Shown here piece by piece: positions 35,128-44,197 of a stretch of DNA of 53,009 nt. The stretch is from JAAYPI01 sp036734385 (GTDB lineage Bacteria > Bacteroidota > Bacteroidia > Bacteroidales > Paludibacteraceae), in contig DAIMYQ010000010.1 in the NCBI GenBank assembly GCA_036734385.1, positions 1-53,009 of the forward strand, read 5' to 3'. The notes beneath the pieces were generated by a model. That model saw nothing but the letters and a program-made list of their open reading frames with translations. It was not told where the DNA came from and made no database searches. The translations under genes and the position numbers were made by a program. Positions within the stretch are counted from its first letter, which is position 1, and every line of letters begins with the position of its first letter.

Positions 35128-36159
35128 ATGTCTAAAATACTCCTAATACGGTTTTCTTCTCTTGGTGATGTAGCTATGACGGTACCCATTGTGTATGCCC
35201 TTGCAACTAAATATCCGGAGTTGGAAATTACAGTGCTGAGTAGACCGTTTTGTGCTCCGTTGTTTGAAAATTTGCCGAAGAATGTACGATTTTTTAAAAC
35301 AGATTTGGCAAAGAAATACAAGGGATTGAGAGGTTTAACCAATCTTTTGAGAGAGTTAAAAGCAATGCATTTCGATTATGTGGGAGATTTACATGATGTA
35401 TTGCGAACCAAATACCTGAGGTTTTTTTTATGTCTATTGGGTTGTAAAGTTGCTGTTATCAATAAAGATCGTGTAAAAAAGAAGCAGTTGGTACGTAGGG
35501 ATAACAAAATCTTTGAGCCTTTGAAAACTTCTTTTGAAAGATACAAAGATGTACTATTGAATTTGGGATTTGTACTAGACGATTCGTTTGTTTCTCTTTA
35601 TGATAAAGGGGAAAAATTACCATCTAAGGTTATTGCCATAACCTCTGAAAAGTTAATTGATACATGGATAGGAGTGGCTCCCTTTGCCAAACATCGAGGT
35701 AAAATTTACCCTTTGCCTTTAATGGAACAAGTAATCGATTATTTTTCAAAAAAAAATGGGACAAAAGTATTTCTATTTGGAGGTGGTTTGCACGAAGCAG
35801 AAGTATTTGATGCGTGGGTAAAAAAATATCCCAATGTCTTGTCTTTGGCAGGTAAAATAAACCTTAGTGATGAATTGGTTTTGATAAATCAGATGGATAT
35901 TATGTTGTCCATGGATTCTGCAAATATGCACTTAGCTTCTTTGGTTAATACATCGGTCGTTTCCATTTGGGGAGCAACACACCCTTATGCCGGTTTTATG
36001 GGTTGGAAACAGTCTTTAAATAATAGTTTGCAAGTAGATTTAGCTTGCCGACCTTGTTCTGTTTTTGGACAGAAACCTTGTTTTCGACGAGATTATGCTT
36101 GTCTCAATGGTATCAGTCCAAAAGAAGTAATTGACAAAGTAGAGAGCCTTTTAAGATGA
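35128..36159 (+). CDS. Glycosyltransferase family 9 (heptosyltransferase-like)
   Basis: The 343-residue protein opens MSKILLIRFSSLGDVAMTVPIVYALATKYP, the GT9 signature (RxSSLGDV). The C-terminal half has IGVAPFAKHRGKIYPLPLMEQVI and MDIMLSMDSANMHLASLVNTSVVSIWGATHP, the nucleotide-sugar site with its conserved acidic residue and histidine. A final CRPCSVFGQKPCFRRDYACLNGISP carries the cysteine cluster common at the end of such enzymes. GT9 enzymes add heptose to the LPS core at the inner membrane; heptose as donor is not proven here. It overlaps the GT90 gene by 4 nt (ATGA). Confidence 0.94.
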   Translation: MSKILLIRFSSLGDVAMTVPIVYALATKYPELEITVLSRPFCAPLFENLPKNVRFFKTDLAKKYKGLRGLTNLLRELKAMHFDYVGDLHDVLRTKYLRFFLCLLGCKVAVINKDRVKKKQLVRRDNKIFEPLKTSFERYKDVLLNLGFVLDDSFVSLYDKGEKLPSKVIAITSEKLIDTWIGVAPFAKHRGKIYPLPLMEQVIDYFSKKNGTKVFLFGGGLHEAEVFDAWVKKYPNVLSLAGKINLSDELVLINQMDIMLSMDSANMHLASLVNTSVVSIWGATHPYAGFMGWKQSLNNSLQVDLACRPCSVFGQKPCFRRDYACLNGISPKEVIDKVESLLR

Positions 36160-37139
36160 AGAATTTGTTGTTGTATAAATTCTGTAGTGGAAAAAATTCA
36201 AAATGGATTTATTTTGGAGTAAATTATATTCGTTTTTTGACCCCAAAGTTTATATTTCGTTCAAAACTCAAAAAAACACTTGCCAATTTTTCTTCATGTT
36301 CTGATAAAGCTTATATCGAACAACGGGTAGATTATTACAATAAACTTTCTATCTCGAAACAATTACCTGAAAATGCTTCTAAGTTAGAAAATCATACATT
36401 ACAGAAAAAAAAGAAGGTTTATTTCTTTGATACATACCAGTATACACGTTGGTTTCCGTTATCTTTTAGGTGGTTTTATGTTCCCGGTGATATCACTTTC
36501 GTGCCGGAGCAACCTTCCATTGTAAAAAGTCGTCCTTTGACACCGAACAATGAAAATTCTGTTTTGATGAAACTCAATAAGGTGCGTCATTTTATTTTTG
36601 TAAAAGACTCGATTCCTTTTGCTGAAAAAGAAAATCTTGTCATATTTAGGGGAAAAGTGAATGGAAAATCCTCTCGTGAAAAATTTATGAACATGTATTA
36701 TCATCATCCCATGTGTGATTTGGGCGATGTTGGTAAATCGGTTGTTCCAAAGTGGGAAAAAGATAAAAAAACTATTCGAGAGCATCTGAAATATAAATTT
36801 GTGATGGCGTTGGAGGGAAATGATGTTGCCAGTAACTTGAAGTGGGTAATGTCATCGAATTCTATTGCTGTTATGCCAAAACCAACCTGTGAAACTTGGT
36901 TTATGGAAGGAAGTCTTGTTCCCAATGTTCATTATATTGAAATAAAAGAAGACTTTTCTGATTTAGAAGAACGGTTAACTTATTACATAGAACATTTGGA
37001 TGACGCTCTTACAATAATCGAGAATGCTCATCGTTATGTATCTCAATTTCAAGATAAAAGCCGTGAAAATTTAATTTCTTTGCTTGTCCTTCAAAAGTAT
37101 TTTGAGAAAACGAATCAAACACAAAATAGCAAGGCTTGA
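36156..37139 (+). CDS. Glycosyltransferase family 90 (LPS A/CAP10-like)
   Basis: The 327-residue protein has features of the GT90 family: a region with VIFRGKVNG, and a C-terminal part with HLKYKFVMALEGNDVASNLKWVMSSNSIAVMPKPTCETWFMEGSLVPNVHYIEIKEDFSDLEERL. Family members include the lipopolysaccharide A proteins and fungal CAP10, and many transfer xylose or other sugars onto glycans. The donor is not known here. No signal peptide is evident. Start and stop overlap its neighbours by 4 nt and 1 nt, which indicates translational coupling. Confidence 0.88.
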   Translation: MKNLLLYKFCSGKNSKWIYFGVNYIRFLTPKFIFRSKLKKTLANFSSCSDKAYIEQRVDYYNKLSISKQLPENASKLENHTLQKKKKVYFFDTYQYTRWFPLSFRWFYVPGDITFVPEQPSIVKSRPLTPNNENSVLMKLNKVRHFIFVKDSIPFAEKENLVIFRGKVNGKSSREKFMNMYYHHPMCDLGDVGKSVVPKWEKDKKTIREHLKYKFVMALEGNDVASNLKWVMSSNSIAVMPKPTCETWFMEGSLVPNVHYIEIKEDFSDLEERLTYYIEHLDDALTIIENAHRYVSQFQDKSRENLISLLVLQKYFEKTNQTQNSKA

Positions 37140-37894
37140 TGATGAATACGAAAAGATACATATTGATGAATCCGTCATTTGAAACTTGGCAATCCTATGT
37201 TGACAAAATCCCGGACATCTTCGCTACGGAGGGAGATGTAATTTACGAAGGTCGAAATTTGATAAAGGTCCTTGCTCATAATGGTCAATTAATCAATGTA
37301 AAACGATATCGCGTTCCTTGTTTTCTTAATCGTGTTGTTTACACATTTTTTCGTAAACCAAAAGCAAAAAGGGCTTTTGAGTATGCTGAACAAATTGTTG
37401 ACAAGGGGTTTAATACGCCGACTCCCATAGCTCATATTGTGGAAAAAAAAGGAGGATTGATAGCTTATAGTTATTTGATAACTTGTCAATCTCCATTGAA
37501 GCGAAATTTTTATGAATTTGGCACCGGAGAAGTGCAAGAAAAAGAAAATATTCTGGTTGCATTTGCCCGATTTACTGCCAATTTGCATGAAGCAGGCATA
37601 TACCACAAGGATTATTCTCCAGGGAATATATTATTTGATGTGGAAAATAATCAATATGTTTTTTCAATAGTGGATATAAATCGTATGTGTTTTGGCAAAG
37701 TCAATATTAAAAAAGGTTGTAAAAATTTTGAGAGGCTTTGGGGAAAGACAGAACTTTTCAAAATAATTGCAAAAGAGTATGCTAATGTGCGTGGCTATAA
37801 TGAAAAAGATTGTATTGAGTTGGTGATACAATATAGAAATAAGTTTTGGAAAAAATATGCCTTGCATCACGAGGTTGGTTTCAGTTTAGACTAA
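37139..37894 (+). CDS. Lipopolysaccharide core kinase (WaaP/InaA-like)
   Basis: The ATG at 37139 overlaps the stop of GT90 by one base and gives 251 residues; a second ATG follows directly. The kinase-like fold shows the catalytic loop IYHKDYSPGNILFD (His-x-Asp with downstream Asn) and VDINRMCFGKV as the metal-binding Asp motif. Such proteins phosphorylate sugars of the LPS core, like WaaP and InaA. Position between a GT90 and a GT2 gene supports this. Which sugar is modified cannot be told. Confidence 0.87.
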   Translation: MMNTKRYILMNPSFETWQSYVDKIPDIFATEGDVIYEGRNLIKVLAHNGQLINVKRYRVPCFLNRVVYTFFRKPKAKRAFEYAEQIVDKGFNTPTPIAHIVEKKGGLIAYSYLITCQSPLKRNFYEFGTGEVQEKENILVAFARFTANLHEAGIYHKDYSPGNILFDVENNQYVFSIVDINRMCFGKVNIKKGCKNFERLWGKTELFKIIAKEYANVRGYNEKDCIELVIQYRNKFWKKYALHHEVGFSLD

Positions 37895-37903
37895 AAGCAA
37901 ATT

Positions 37904-38860
37904 ATGGGTAAACAGAGTAGTATTTCCGTAGTTATTCCAAACTATTGTGGGCAGAGTTTGCTCGAAAAATATTTACCATACCTTTTGTCTGCTTTGAACA
38001 GTAGCAAACAGGTTTCGAGTTACGAAGTGATAATCGTTGATGATGCCTCTCTCGACAATTCTGTTACATTCTTGGAAACTTTTTATCCGAACATTTTGTT
38101 ATTGCAAAATGAAAAAAATGTTGGATTTTCTCAGACTATCAATAAGGGAATATTTGCAGCGACGAAGAATTTTATTTTTGTTCTGAATAATGATATGCTT
38201 GTTACCGAAGGGCTTTTCGATACTTTGTTGATTCCTTTTTCTACCAAAGAAAATGTATTTGGTGTTTTTCCTATGATAAAAGATATGGAAGGAACGAAAA
38301 TATTGGAAGCACAAAAATTGCCCAAGGAAACTTGTTGTAAAATTCATTACAAGGATAACAAGGAACAAAAAGAGCTTTCATATAGTTTTTATTTATGTGG
38401 AGGTGCCGCTCTTATCGACAGAGAAAAATTAATTTTACTTGGTGGCTTTTCTACCATTTATTCTCCGTTCTATTTTGAAGACTTTGACTTATCTTTGCGG
38501 GCTTGGAAAAACGACTGGAAAAGTTATTATGATCCTGATGCGTTTTGCTATCATTGTCATTCCGCAACTGTGAATGGTCTTGATAAGAAATATGTACGAG
38601 AGATTTATATCAGAAATAGTTTAATATTTAATTATTTATTTCTTGAAGAACATAAGGTCATGCTTTTTTTTGTTTCTATTTGCGTGAAGTGTATAGTTAG
38701 AACGCATCATAGAAAAACTTTTCTGAGAGCTGTTTCTTCAGCCTTTTTAATGAGGAATATTCTTCGGAAAATGAAACTGGATGACAGGAAAAAAAATGTT
38801 CTTTCCTTGAGAGAAGTTGTAGAAAAATATTTTAGCTTGAACAAAAATAATTTACATTAA
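37904..38860 (+). CDS. Glycosyltransferase family 2
   Basis: The 318-residue GT-A protein opens SISVVIPNYCGQSLLEKYLPYLL, with the nucleotide-binding VIIVDDASLDNS and metal-binding FVLNNDMLV (the DxD-like motif). FYLCGGAALIDREKLILLGGFSTIYSPFYFEDFDLSLRAWKNDW is the acceptor region with ED. This resembles rhamnosyltransferase-like GT2 enzymes. It transfers a sugar to the LPS core or O-antigen at the cytoplasmic face. It lies 9 nt after the kinase gene. Confidence 0.92.
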   Translation: MGKQSSISVVIPNYCGQSLLEKYLPYLLSALNSSKQVSSYEVIIVDDASLDNSVTFLETFYPNILLLQNEKNVGFSQTINKGIFAATKNFIFVLNNDMLVTEGLFDTLLIPFSTKENVFGVFPMIKDMEGTKILEAQKLPKETCCKIHYKDNKEQKELSYSFYLCGGAALIDREKLILLGGFSTIYSPFYFEDFDLSLRAWKNDWKSYYDPDAFCYHCHSATVNGLDKKYVREIYIRNSLIFNYLFLEEHKVMLFFVSICVKCIVRTHHRKTFLRAVSSAFLMRNILRKMKLDDRKKNVLSLREVVEKYFSLNKNNLH

Positions 38861-38871
38861 ATCATGTGTCT

Positions 38872-40143
38872 ATGAGACAACTAACAAAAGAAGATAGTTT
38901 GCCCATTACTATATTGAACTATATCAATCTACTAAGTGCAATATTACTTACAGCCTCTTTGCCTCTTTTTATGAGGTATCAAAGACCCTTTCTTTATATA
39001 TTTTTTGTAACTTATATTTTAGAATTTTTCTTCCAAAAAAAATGGCAGAACTTTCGAACAGATAGGCTAAAATGGGTTTTTATAGCTTTTTTAGTATTCT
39101 TTTTGCTAATTCCATTATATCAACTTTTTGAATCTAATCATGATTATGCAGGTAAAATAATGCAAACAAGATTGCCATTTTTAGCATTTGGTTTAATAGG
39201 ACTTTTTGGTTTTAATAAATTGTATAAATTACATTATTTTGCCGTTACTGTCTTAGTGTCCTCGTTTTTAATTTTTTGTTTTCTGGTTTTTTATAGGGTT
39301 GGCGTTGCGGATATTCTTTTTTCATCTTCAGAAATGCACGATCCTCTTTCGTTGGCCCGAAAGACTTTTATCAACAACCATATGGCTGTAAATTCCTATT
39401 TAAATTCCGCCCTAATTTTTTTGTTTTATCTTCTGAATCAGAAATCGGTGCGAAAATTAGATTTTTGCTTCAAAATAGCATACTTCATTATGGGATTATC
39501 GGTTGTAGCATTATTATTGTTTCCTTATGAAGGGCGTACAGGCTTTCTTACTGCAATTATAATCATTTCGATTATGATTTTGTATAAAGTTTGGAAGTGG
39601 AAAAGGTTTGTGGCTATATTGTTAAGTTTTGTTGTTGGTTTTGCTGCATTTCTTTTAATTGTAGAACATCCGAGAATGAATCAGCAACAGTTCGAAAATA
39701 ATCCTCGTTTGGTACTTTGGAATATTTCAACCGATATGATTGCTAAAAAACCCATCTTTGGGTATGGCTCAAGTACTGCCGCAGATATATTTATTACAAA
39801 GTGTACAAAAAGCCCACAGGTAAAAGCTACACAAGATGAGTTGCTATTAAGAGTAATTGCTGAGAAGAATATTGTAGGAGCACATCCTCATAATCAATAT
39901 TTGCAGACGACCATGGAATTTGGTATGATAGGCTTATTTCTTTTGCTTTTCTTTCACATTTATCCCATTTTTGTTGTCTGCGAAAAACGTCGAATTTATG
40001 TGTTTTTATTCCTTTTTATTTCAGCTTTGCAGGCTACAACCGACGTGTATGGATGTGGTTATTATCCATTGATGTTTGTTATGATTTTAACATTGCTTCT
40101 AGTTAGTGAAGACAAAAAGAAATCAGAATTGGAGCAATTGTAG
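38872..40143 (+). CDS. O-antigen ligase (WaaL-like, Wzy_C family)
   Basis: The ATG at 38872 gives 423 residues (a GTG two codons earlier at 38866 is possible). About ten to twelve hydrophobic segments surround a periplasmic loop with RLVLWNISTDMIAKKPIFGYGSST and HPHNQYLQTTMEFGMIG, the Wzy_C motif whose Arg and His are needed for ligation. The enzyme joins O-antigen or another lipid-linked glycan to lipid A-core on the outer face of the inner membrane. The last 21 nt overlap the end of the opposing GT4 gene. A polymerase (Wzy) role is the alternative. Confidence 0.88.
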   Translation: MRQLTKEDSLPITILNYINLLSAILLTASLPLFMRYQRPFLYIFFVTYILEFFFQKKWQNFRTDRLKWVFIAFLVFFLLIPLYQLFESNHDYAGKIMQTRLPFLAFGLIGLFGFNKLYKLHYFAVTVLVSSFLIFCFLVFYRVGVADILFSSSEMHDPLSLARKTFINNHMAVNSYLNSALIFLFYLLNQKSVRKLDFCFKIAYFIMGLSVVALLLFPYEGRTGFLTAIIIISIMILYKVWKWKRFVAILLSFVVGFAAFLLIVEHPRMNQQQFENNPRLVLWNISTDMIAKKPIFGYGSSTAADIFITKCTKSPQVKATQDELLLRVIAEKNIVGAHPHNQYLQTTMEFGMIGLFLLLFFHIYPIFVVCEKRRIYVFLFLFISALQATTDVYGCGYYPLMFVMILTLLLVSEDKKKSELEQL

Positions 40144-41190
40144 GTATATTTGCCAGTACGTTTTGATGTGCCTTCCATAAGAAAAGGACATTGCATAGTC
40201 AATATTTTGTTTTGCTAGATTCGGATTTTTATAAAATGTGTCTAAATTTTTATTTATTACTTCTTGCATATGTTCCGGGGTAAAATTGTCCCAAAAGAAA
40301 GCACAATTTCCGCCTATTTCCTTTAGACTCGTTTTTGTTGACGAAAAAACTGGTTTGCCGAATGACATAGCCTCAATAATGGGTAATCCAAATCCTTCAA
40401 ATAATGATGGAAATAAAAAGGCTTCGCAATTGCGATACAACCAAATACGTTCATTGTTGGTGACAATACCTGTTAGAAAGACATTTTCAATGTGTTCGGT
40501 TTTTATTCTTTGCACTATCTGTTGCGCATAGTTGTTTCCTTTATTTCCAGCAATGTAAAGCATCTTTTCGGGAAAAAGTTTCATTAAATCAATTAATGTG
40601 TGGAAGTTTTTTTTCTCCTTTACTTCCCCTATTGTAAAGAAGAAAGGTTTTTCGTTTTGGACGAATGATGGTTTTTGTGCCAAATCTTGGTCTAAATGTT
40701 CTACTCCATTATAAATGACATCAATAGATTTTCCTTTTGTATCGGCAAGTCTTTCGGTATCAGCTTTTGCAAAATGAGAAATGCAAGTTATTTTATCTGC
40801 ACGATTTATATTTTTTTGAATATCAGAGAGGTATTTATCTCTTTTCTTTCCTGTTTTTTCGTAAGCAAAATTGAAATCATGAATGGTTAGTAAGTATTTT
40901 GTGCTTTTCCAAAATGGGGAAAAATGACTTCGTTGGTGAATGGCGTGCCAAACTGTCATTTTGGGCAAAAGGCATGGGAAAAACTTGTACCACCAAGCAC
41001 TTTCAATGTATTTGACATTGGAACCAAATTGACCGATAAATTTCTTGGGAACCAAAAGGTATACATCAAAAAGAGGAGAAGGCATAAACTCATTTTTATA
41101 AAAATTTCCATAGTTTAGAGCTATTTGTCCAAGTCCGCAGTTAACATTCTTCAAAATGGATAAATCAACAAGAATACGTTTCTTCTTCAT
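40123..41190 (-). CDS. Glycosyltransferase family 4
   Basis: The chosen ATG (41190) gives 355 residues beginning MKKKRILVDLSILKNVNCGLGQIALNYG. A longer in-frame start at 41262 would overlap the upstream GT4 gene and is less likely. The C-terminal domain has PFFFTIGEVKEKKNFHTLIDLMKLFPEK, FLFPSLFEGFGLPIIEAMSFGKPVFSS and a GGNCAFFWD segment, all typical of GT4 (E-x7-E site). It begins 4 nt after the stop of the other GT4 gene and ends inside the ligase gene. Specificity unknown. Confidence 0.93.
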   Translation of the reverse strand: MKKKRILVDLSILKNVNCGLGQIALNYGNFYKNEFMPSPLFDVYLLVPKKFIGQFGSNVKYIESAWWYKFFPCLLPKMTVWHAIHQRSHFSPFWKSTKYLLTIHDFNFAYEKTGKKRDKYLSDIQKNINRADKITCISHFAKADTERLADTKGKSIDVIYNGVEHLDQDLAQKPSFVQNEKPFFFTIGEVKEKKNFHTLIDLMKLFPEKMLYIAGNKGNNYAQQIVQRIKTEHIENVFLTGIVTNNERIWLYRNCEAFLFPSLFEGFGLPIIEAMSFGKPVFSSTKTSLKEIGGNCAFFWDNFTPEHMQEVINKNLDTFYKNPNLAKQNIDYAMSFSYGRHIKTYWQIYLQLLQF

Positions 41191-41194
41191 AGTG

Positions 41195-42313
41195 CTATTG
41201 TAAAGAGTTATATACCCGAAGTAAATTACGTGCAACTTTCTCATCCGTGAAATTGTTGGCATGAGCTAATCCTGTAATCATCATATTTTTCTGCAATTCA
41301 ATGTCCGAAAGAATCATGTCAATACTCTCTGCCATTTCTTCGGCGTTATTGTAGTCAACATAACAAGTGGATTCTCCGCCTGTTTCTCTAAAACAACTTC
41401 CTTTTGACGTAATAACCGGGGTGGAGGTACAAAGAGCCTCTAATATGGGAATGCCGAAACCTTCAAATATGGAAGGGTAAAGAAAAATAGAAGCTCCTTT
41501 GTAAATAGCTGGTAAGTCCTCAGTGTTTGTGTTATACAGAAAAATGACTTGCGATTCCATGTTATATTTGTGAACAAGCATTTTTAATTCTTCTAAGTAT
41601 TTTGTACGATTGCCTATCACAACCAAAGGAATATCAATGTTTCTGATGTGTAAAGCCTCTATTATGGTTTTGATGTTTTTTCTTTTTTCAATAGCTCCGA
41701 CGTTTAACAAATAATTTGCGGGCAAGTTATAAGTTGCTTTGACAGACATTACTTCTTCATCAGATATGTTTTTTCTGAATATATTTTTGCAACCTTGGTA
41801 CACAACATCTATTTTGTTTGGATCTGCTCCGAAAAAATCGATACAATCTTGCTTTGTTTGTTCACTGATGGCAATGATTTTATCAGCTATTGCACAACTG
41901 TACAAATTTTTTTTAGTAAAAATTTTACAATACAGAGAGTCATATAATTCAGGATAACGAATAAAGATAGCATCATGTATAGTAACCACTTTTTTTACCG
42001 GTATTTTGTCAATTCCTTGTGGAAATTCCTGACTTAGTCCGTGGTAAATATCTATTTCTAATGATTTTATTTGTTTGGTACAATTTTTGCTCCTCCAGTA
42101 TGCAGGACTGATTTTGTCCAGTAATGTTTCCGGATAAATAATCTTTGTATTGGAGGAAAGTTCAAACGGAATATTTTCTTTCGCACTAGGGTTAAATAAA
42201 AAATAATTGTTTTCAGGAGCAAATTGAGATAATAAATCTATAGTGCTCCGACTATAATTTCCTAATCCACGATGATTGTGAAAAGCACGTTTAGCGTCGA
42301 ATGCGATGTTCAT
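41195..42313 (-). CDS. Glycosyltransferase family 4
   Basis: The 372-residue protein opens MNIAFDAKRAFHNHRGLGNYSRSTIDLLSQ, a mannosyltransferase-like start with the glycine-rich acceptor loop. The donor domain has NYLLNVGAIEKRKNIKTIIEALHIRN and IFLYPSIFEGFGIPILEALCTSTPVITSKGSCFRETGG, with the E-x7-E motif. It is first in a two-gene minus-strand unit with a clean promoter at 42353-42382. Together with the opposite plus-strand cluster it should build the LPS core or O-antigen. Specificity unknown. Confidence 0.94.
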   Translation of the reverse strand: MNIAFDAKRAFHNHRGLGNYSRSTIDLLSQFAPENNYFLFNPSAKENIPFELSSNTKIIYPETLLDKISPAYWRSKNCTKQIKSLEIDIYHGLSQEFPQGIDKIPVKKVVTIHDAIFIRYPELYDSLYCKIFTKKNLYSCAIADKIIAISEQTKQDCIDFFGADPNKIDVVYQGCKNIFRKNISDEEVMSVKATYNLPANYLLNVGAIEKRKNIKTIIEALHIRNIDIPLVVIGNRTKYLEELKMLVHKYNMESQVIFLYNTNTEDLPAIYKGASIFLYPSIFEGFGIPILEALCTSTPVITSKGSCFRETGGESTCYVDYNNAEEMAESIDMILSDIELQKNMMITGLAHANNFTDEKVARNLLRVYNSLQ

Positions 42314-42352
42314 CTTGATTCAGTTTGACAATGAATATTGAAATTTCATTTG

Positions 42353-42382
42353 CAAAGTTAGTTTTTATAAATGAAAACCCAA
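42353..42382 (-). promoter_or_regulatory. Promoter of the GT4 pair
   Basis: On the minus strand TTG (42382-42380), a 19-nt spacer and TAACTTTG (42360-42353) fit the Bacteroidetes pattern. It starts the unit whose first gene begins at 42313. Confidence 0.65.
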
Positions 42383-42471
42383 ACAAAGACTTCCATGCTC
42401 TAAATGTAGAATGAAAAATAAACCGACACACTAAAATTGTTAAAAAAAACTGAGAACGTTTTTTTTTTACT

Positions 42472-42479
42472 TACATTTG
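42472..42479 (+). promoter_or_regulatory. -7 element (TACATTTG) of parA
   Basis: TACATTTG matches the consensus 38 nt before the parA ATG. Upstream is a T10 run and no TTG at the normal distance. Confidence 0.5.
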
Positions 42480-42517
42480 CGATTAAAATCTAAAAAAGAG
42501 AAACTTAATATACCAAT

Positions 42518-43282
42518 ATGGGCAAAATAATAGCTTTGGCAAATCAAAAGGGTGGGGTAGGTAAAACTACAACTACAGTTAATTTGGCAGCATCATTGGC
42601 AGTGCTAGAAAAGAAAGTGCTTATAGTGGATGCTGATCCACAGGCAAATGCATCCTCCGGTTTGGGAATAGAAATAGAAAAATTGGAAAATAGTATTTAC
42701 GAATGTTTGATTAATGGTGTAGAAGTTCATAAGGCTATTCAAAAAACGGCAATAGAAGGGTTGCATATTCTTCCTTCTCATATTGATTTGGTGGGAGCTG
42801 AAATAGAAATGCTTAAATTGGATAATCGAGAAAAGTTTTTGAAAAATATACTAGAACCGTTGAAAAGGGAATACGATTTTATTCTGATAGATTGCTCTCC
42901 TTCTTTGGGCTTGATTACTGTAAATGCTCTTACTGCAGCCGATTCTATAATTATTCCCGTTCAAGCAGAATATTATGCATTGGAGGGCATTAGTAAGTTG
43001 CTTAATACAATCAAAATTATAAAAAGTCGATTAAATCCTGGATTGGAGATAGAAGGGTTTTTGTTAACCATGTATGACGCCAGACTTCGTTTGGCTAATC
43101 AAGTCTATAGTGAGGTGAAAAAACATTTTCAGAATATGGTTTTTGAGACAGTTATTCAACGAAATATCAAATTAAGCGAGTCTCCTAGTCATGGTTTGCC
43201 TGTGCTGTTATACGATGCGGATTCGAAAGGTTCTCAAAATCACATGCAGTTAGCCACTGAGATTATTAATAAAAACAAATAA
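42518..43282 (+). CDS. parA: Chromosome-partitioning ATPase ParA
   Basis: The 254-residue protein is a Soj-type ParA. The deviant Walker A is KGGVGKTT (in ANQKGGVGKTTTTVNLAASLA), Walker A' is DADPQANASSGLG and Walker B is FILIDCSPSLGLITVNAL. It has no N-terminal HTH, so it is a chromosomal, type Ib-like protein. It binds DNA non-specifically and moves ParB-parS complexes. parB follows 18 nt later. No parS site was noticed nearby. Confidence 0.97.
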   Translation: MGKIIALANQKGGVGKTTTTVNLAASLAVLEKKVLIVDADPQANASSGLGIEIEKLENSIYECLINGVEVHKAIQKTAIEGLHILPSHIDLVGAEIEMLKLDNREKFLKNILEPLKREYDFILIDCSPSLGLITVNALTAADSIIIPVQAEYYALEGISKLLNTIKIIKSRLNPGLEIEGFLLTMYDARLRLANQVYSEVKKHFQNMVFETVIQRNIKLSESPSHGLPVLLYDADSKGSQNHMQLATEIINKNK

Positions 43283-43300
43283 AGACGTTTTTAGAAAAAT

Positions 43301-44188
43301 ATGAAGAACAAGACAAATGCATTGGGAAGAGGGTTGGGTGCTTTAATTGAAATGGACAACGTAAATACGGGAGGGTCTTCTTCGATTAACGAAGTGGAAA
43401 TGTGGAAAATTGAAGCAAATCCAGACCAACCTCGCCGACATTTTGATGAAGAAGCTCTTCAAGAACTAGCGACTTCTATCAAGGAGGTTGGTATTATACA
43501 ACCAATTACGTTGAGGGAAATCACGCAAGATAAATATCAGATTATTGCCGGAGAACGCCGTTACAGAGCTTCTAAACTTGCCGGATTAGAAAAAATACCG
43601 GCTTACATCAAAACTGTTCAAGATGATGCTGTGATGGAAATGGCGTTGATTGAAAATATTCAACGTGAGGATTTAAATTCAATAGAAATAGCCTTGAGTT
43701 ATCAAAAGCTCATGGATGATTACGAGTTTACACAAGAACGATTGAGCGAGCGTGTCGGTAAAAAACGTTCTACTATAGCAAATTATTTGCGTTTGCTCAA
43801 ACTTCCTGCTGAAATTCAGTTGGCGATTAAAAATAAGAAAATAGATATGGGTCATGCAAGAGCTCTTGTAAATATTGATGACCCTGCTGCCATGCTTACT
43901 ATTTACGAATCCATCTTGAAAGAGGGGTATTCTGTTCGCAAAGTGGAAGAAATCGTAAGGGTCTTGAATAATGGAGAAGCTATAAAACAACCTGAGAAGA
44001 CAAGAACAACCTCAAGGTTACCACAAGAGTATACTTTCTTAAGTGAAAAATTATCTACTTTCTTCAATTCTAAAGTAAAAATAGAAAGAAATGAAAAAGG
44101 AAAGGGTAAAATTAGTTTGCAATTTTCTTCCGATGAAGAGTTGGAAAATATCATGGATGTTTTTGATAAAATTATTATTGTTAAGTAA
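43301..44188 (+). CDS. parB: Chromosome-partitioning protein ParB
   Basis: The 295-residue protein has the N-terminal CTPase region (VEMWKIEANPDQPRRHFDEEALQELATSIKEVGIIQPITLR, then GERRYRASKLAGLEKIPAYI and MEMALIENIQREDLN with the ENIQR motif). A central HTH follows (YEFTQERLSERVGKKRSTIANYLRLLKLP) and a C-terminal dimerisation domain. It loads on parS and spreads. The TTG-started DUF5683 gene begins 9 nt downstream. Confidence 0.97.
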   Translation: MKNKTNALGRGLGALIEMDNVNTGGSSSINEVEMWKIEANPDQPRRHFDEEALQELATSIKEVGIIQPITLREITQDKYQIIAGERRYRASKLAGLEKIPAYIKTVQDDAVMEMALIENIQREDLNSIEIALSYQKLMDDYEFTQERLSERVGKKRSTIANYLRLLKLPAEIQLAIKNKKIDMGHARALVNIDDPAAMLTIYESILKEGYSVRKVEEIVRVLNNGEAIKQPEKTRTTSRLPQEYTFLSEKLSTFFNSKVKIERNEKGKGKISLQFSSDEELENIMDVFDKIIIVK

Positions 44189-44197
44189 TCCTCAGTT

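Noticed and set aside
41191..41262. N-terminal extension of the second GT4 protein
   Set aside because: It overlaps the upstream GT4 gene; the ATG at 41190 lies 4 nt after that gene's stop and begins a normal GT4 sequence.
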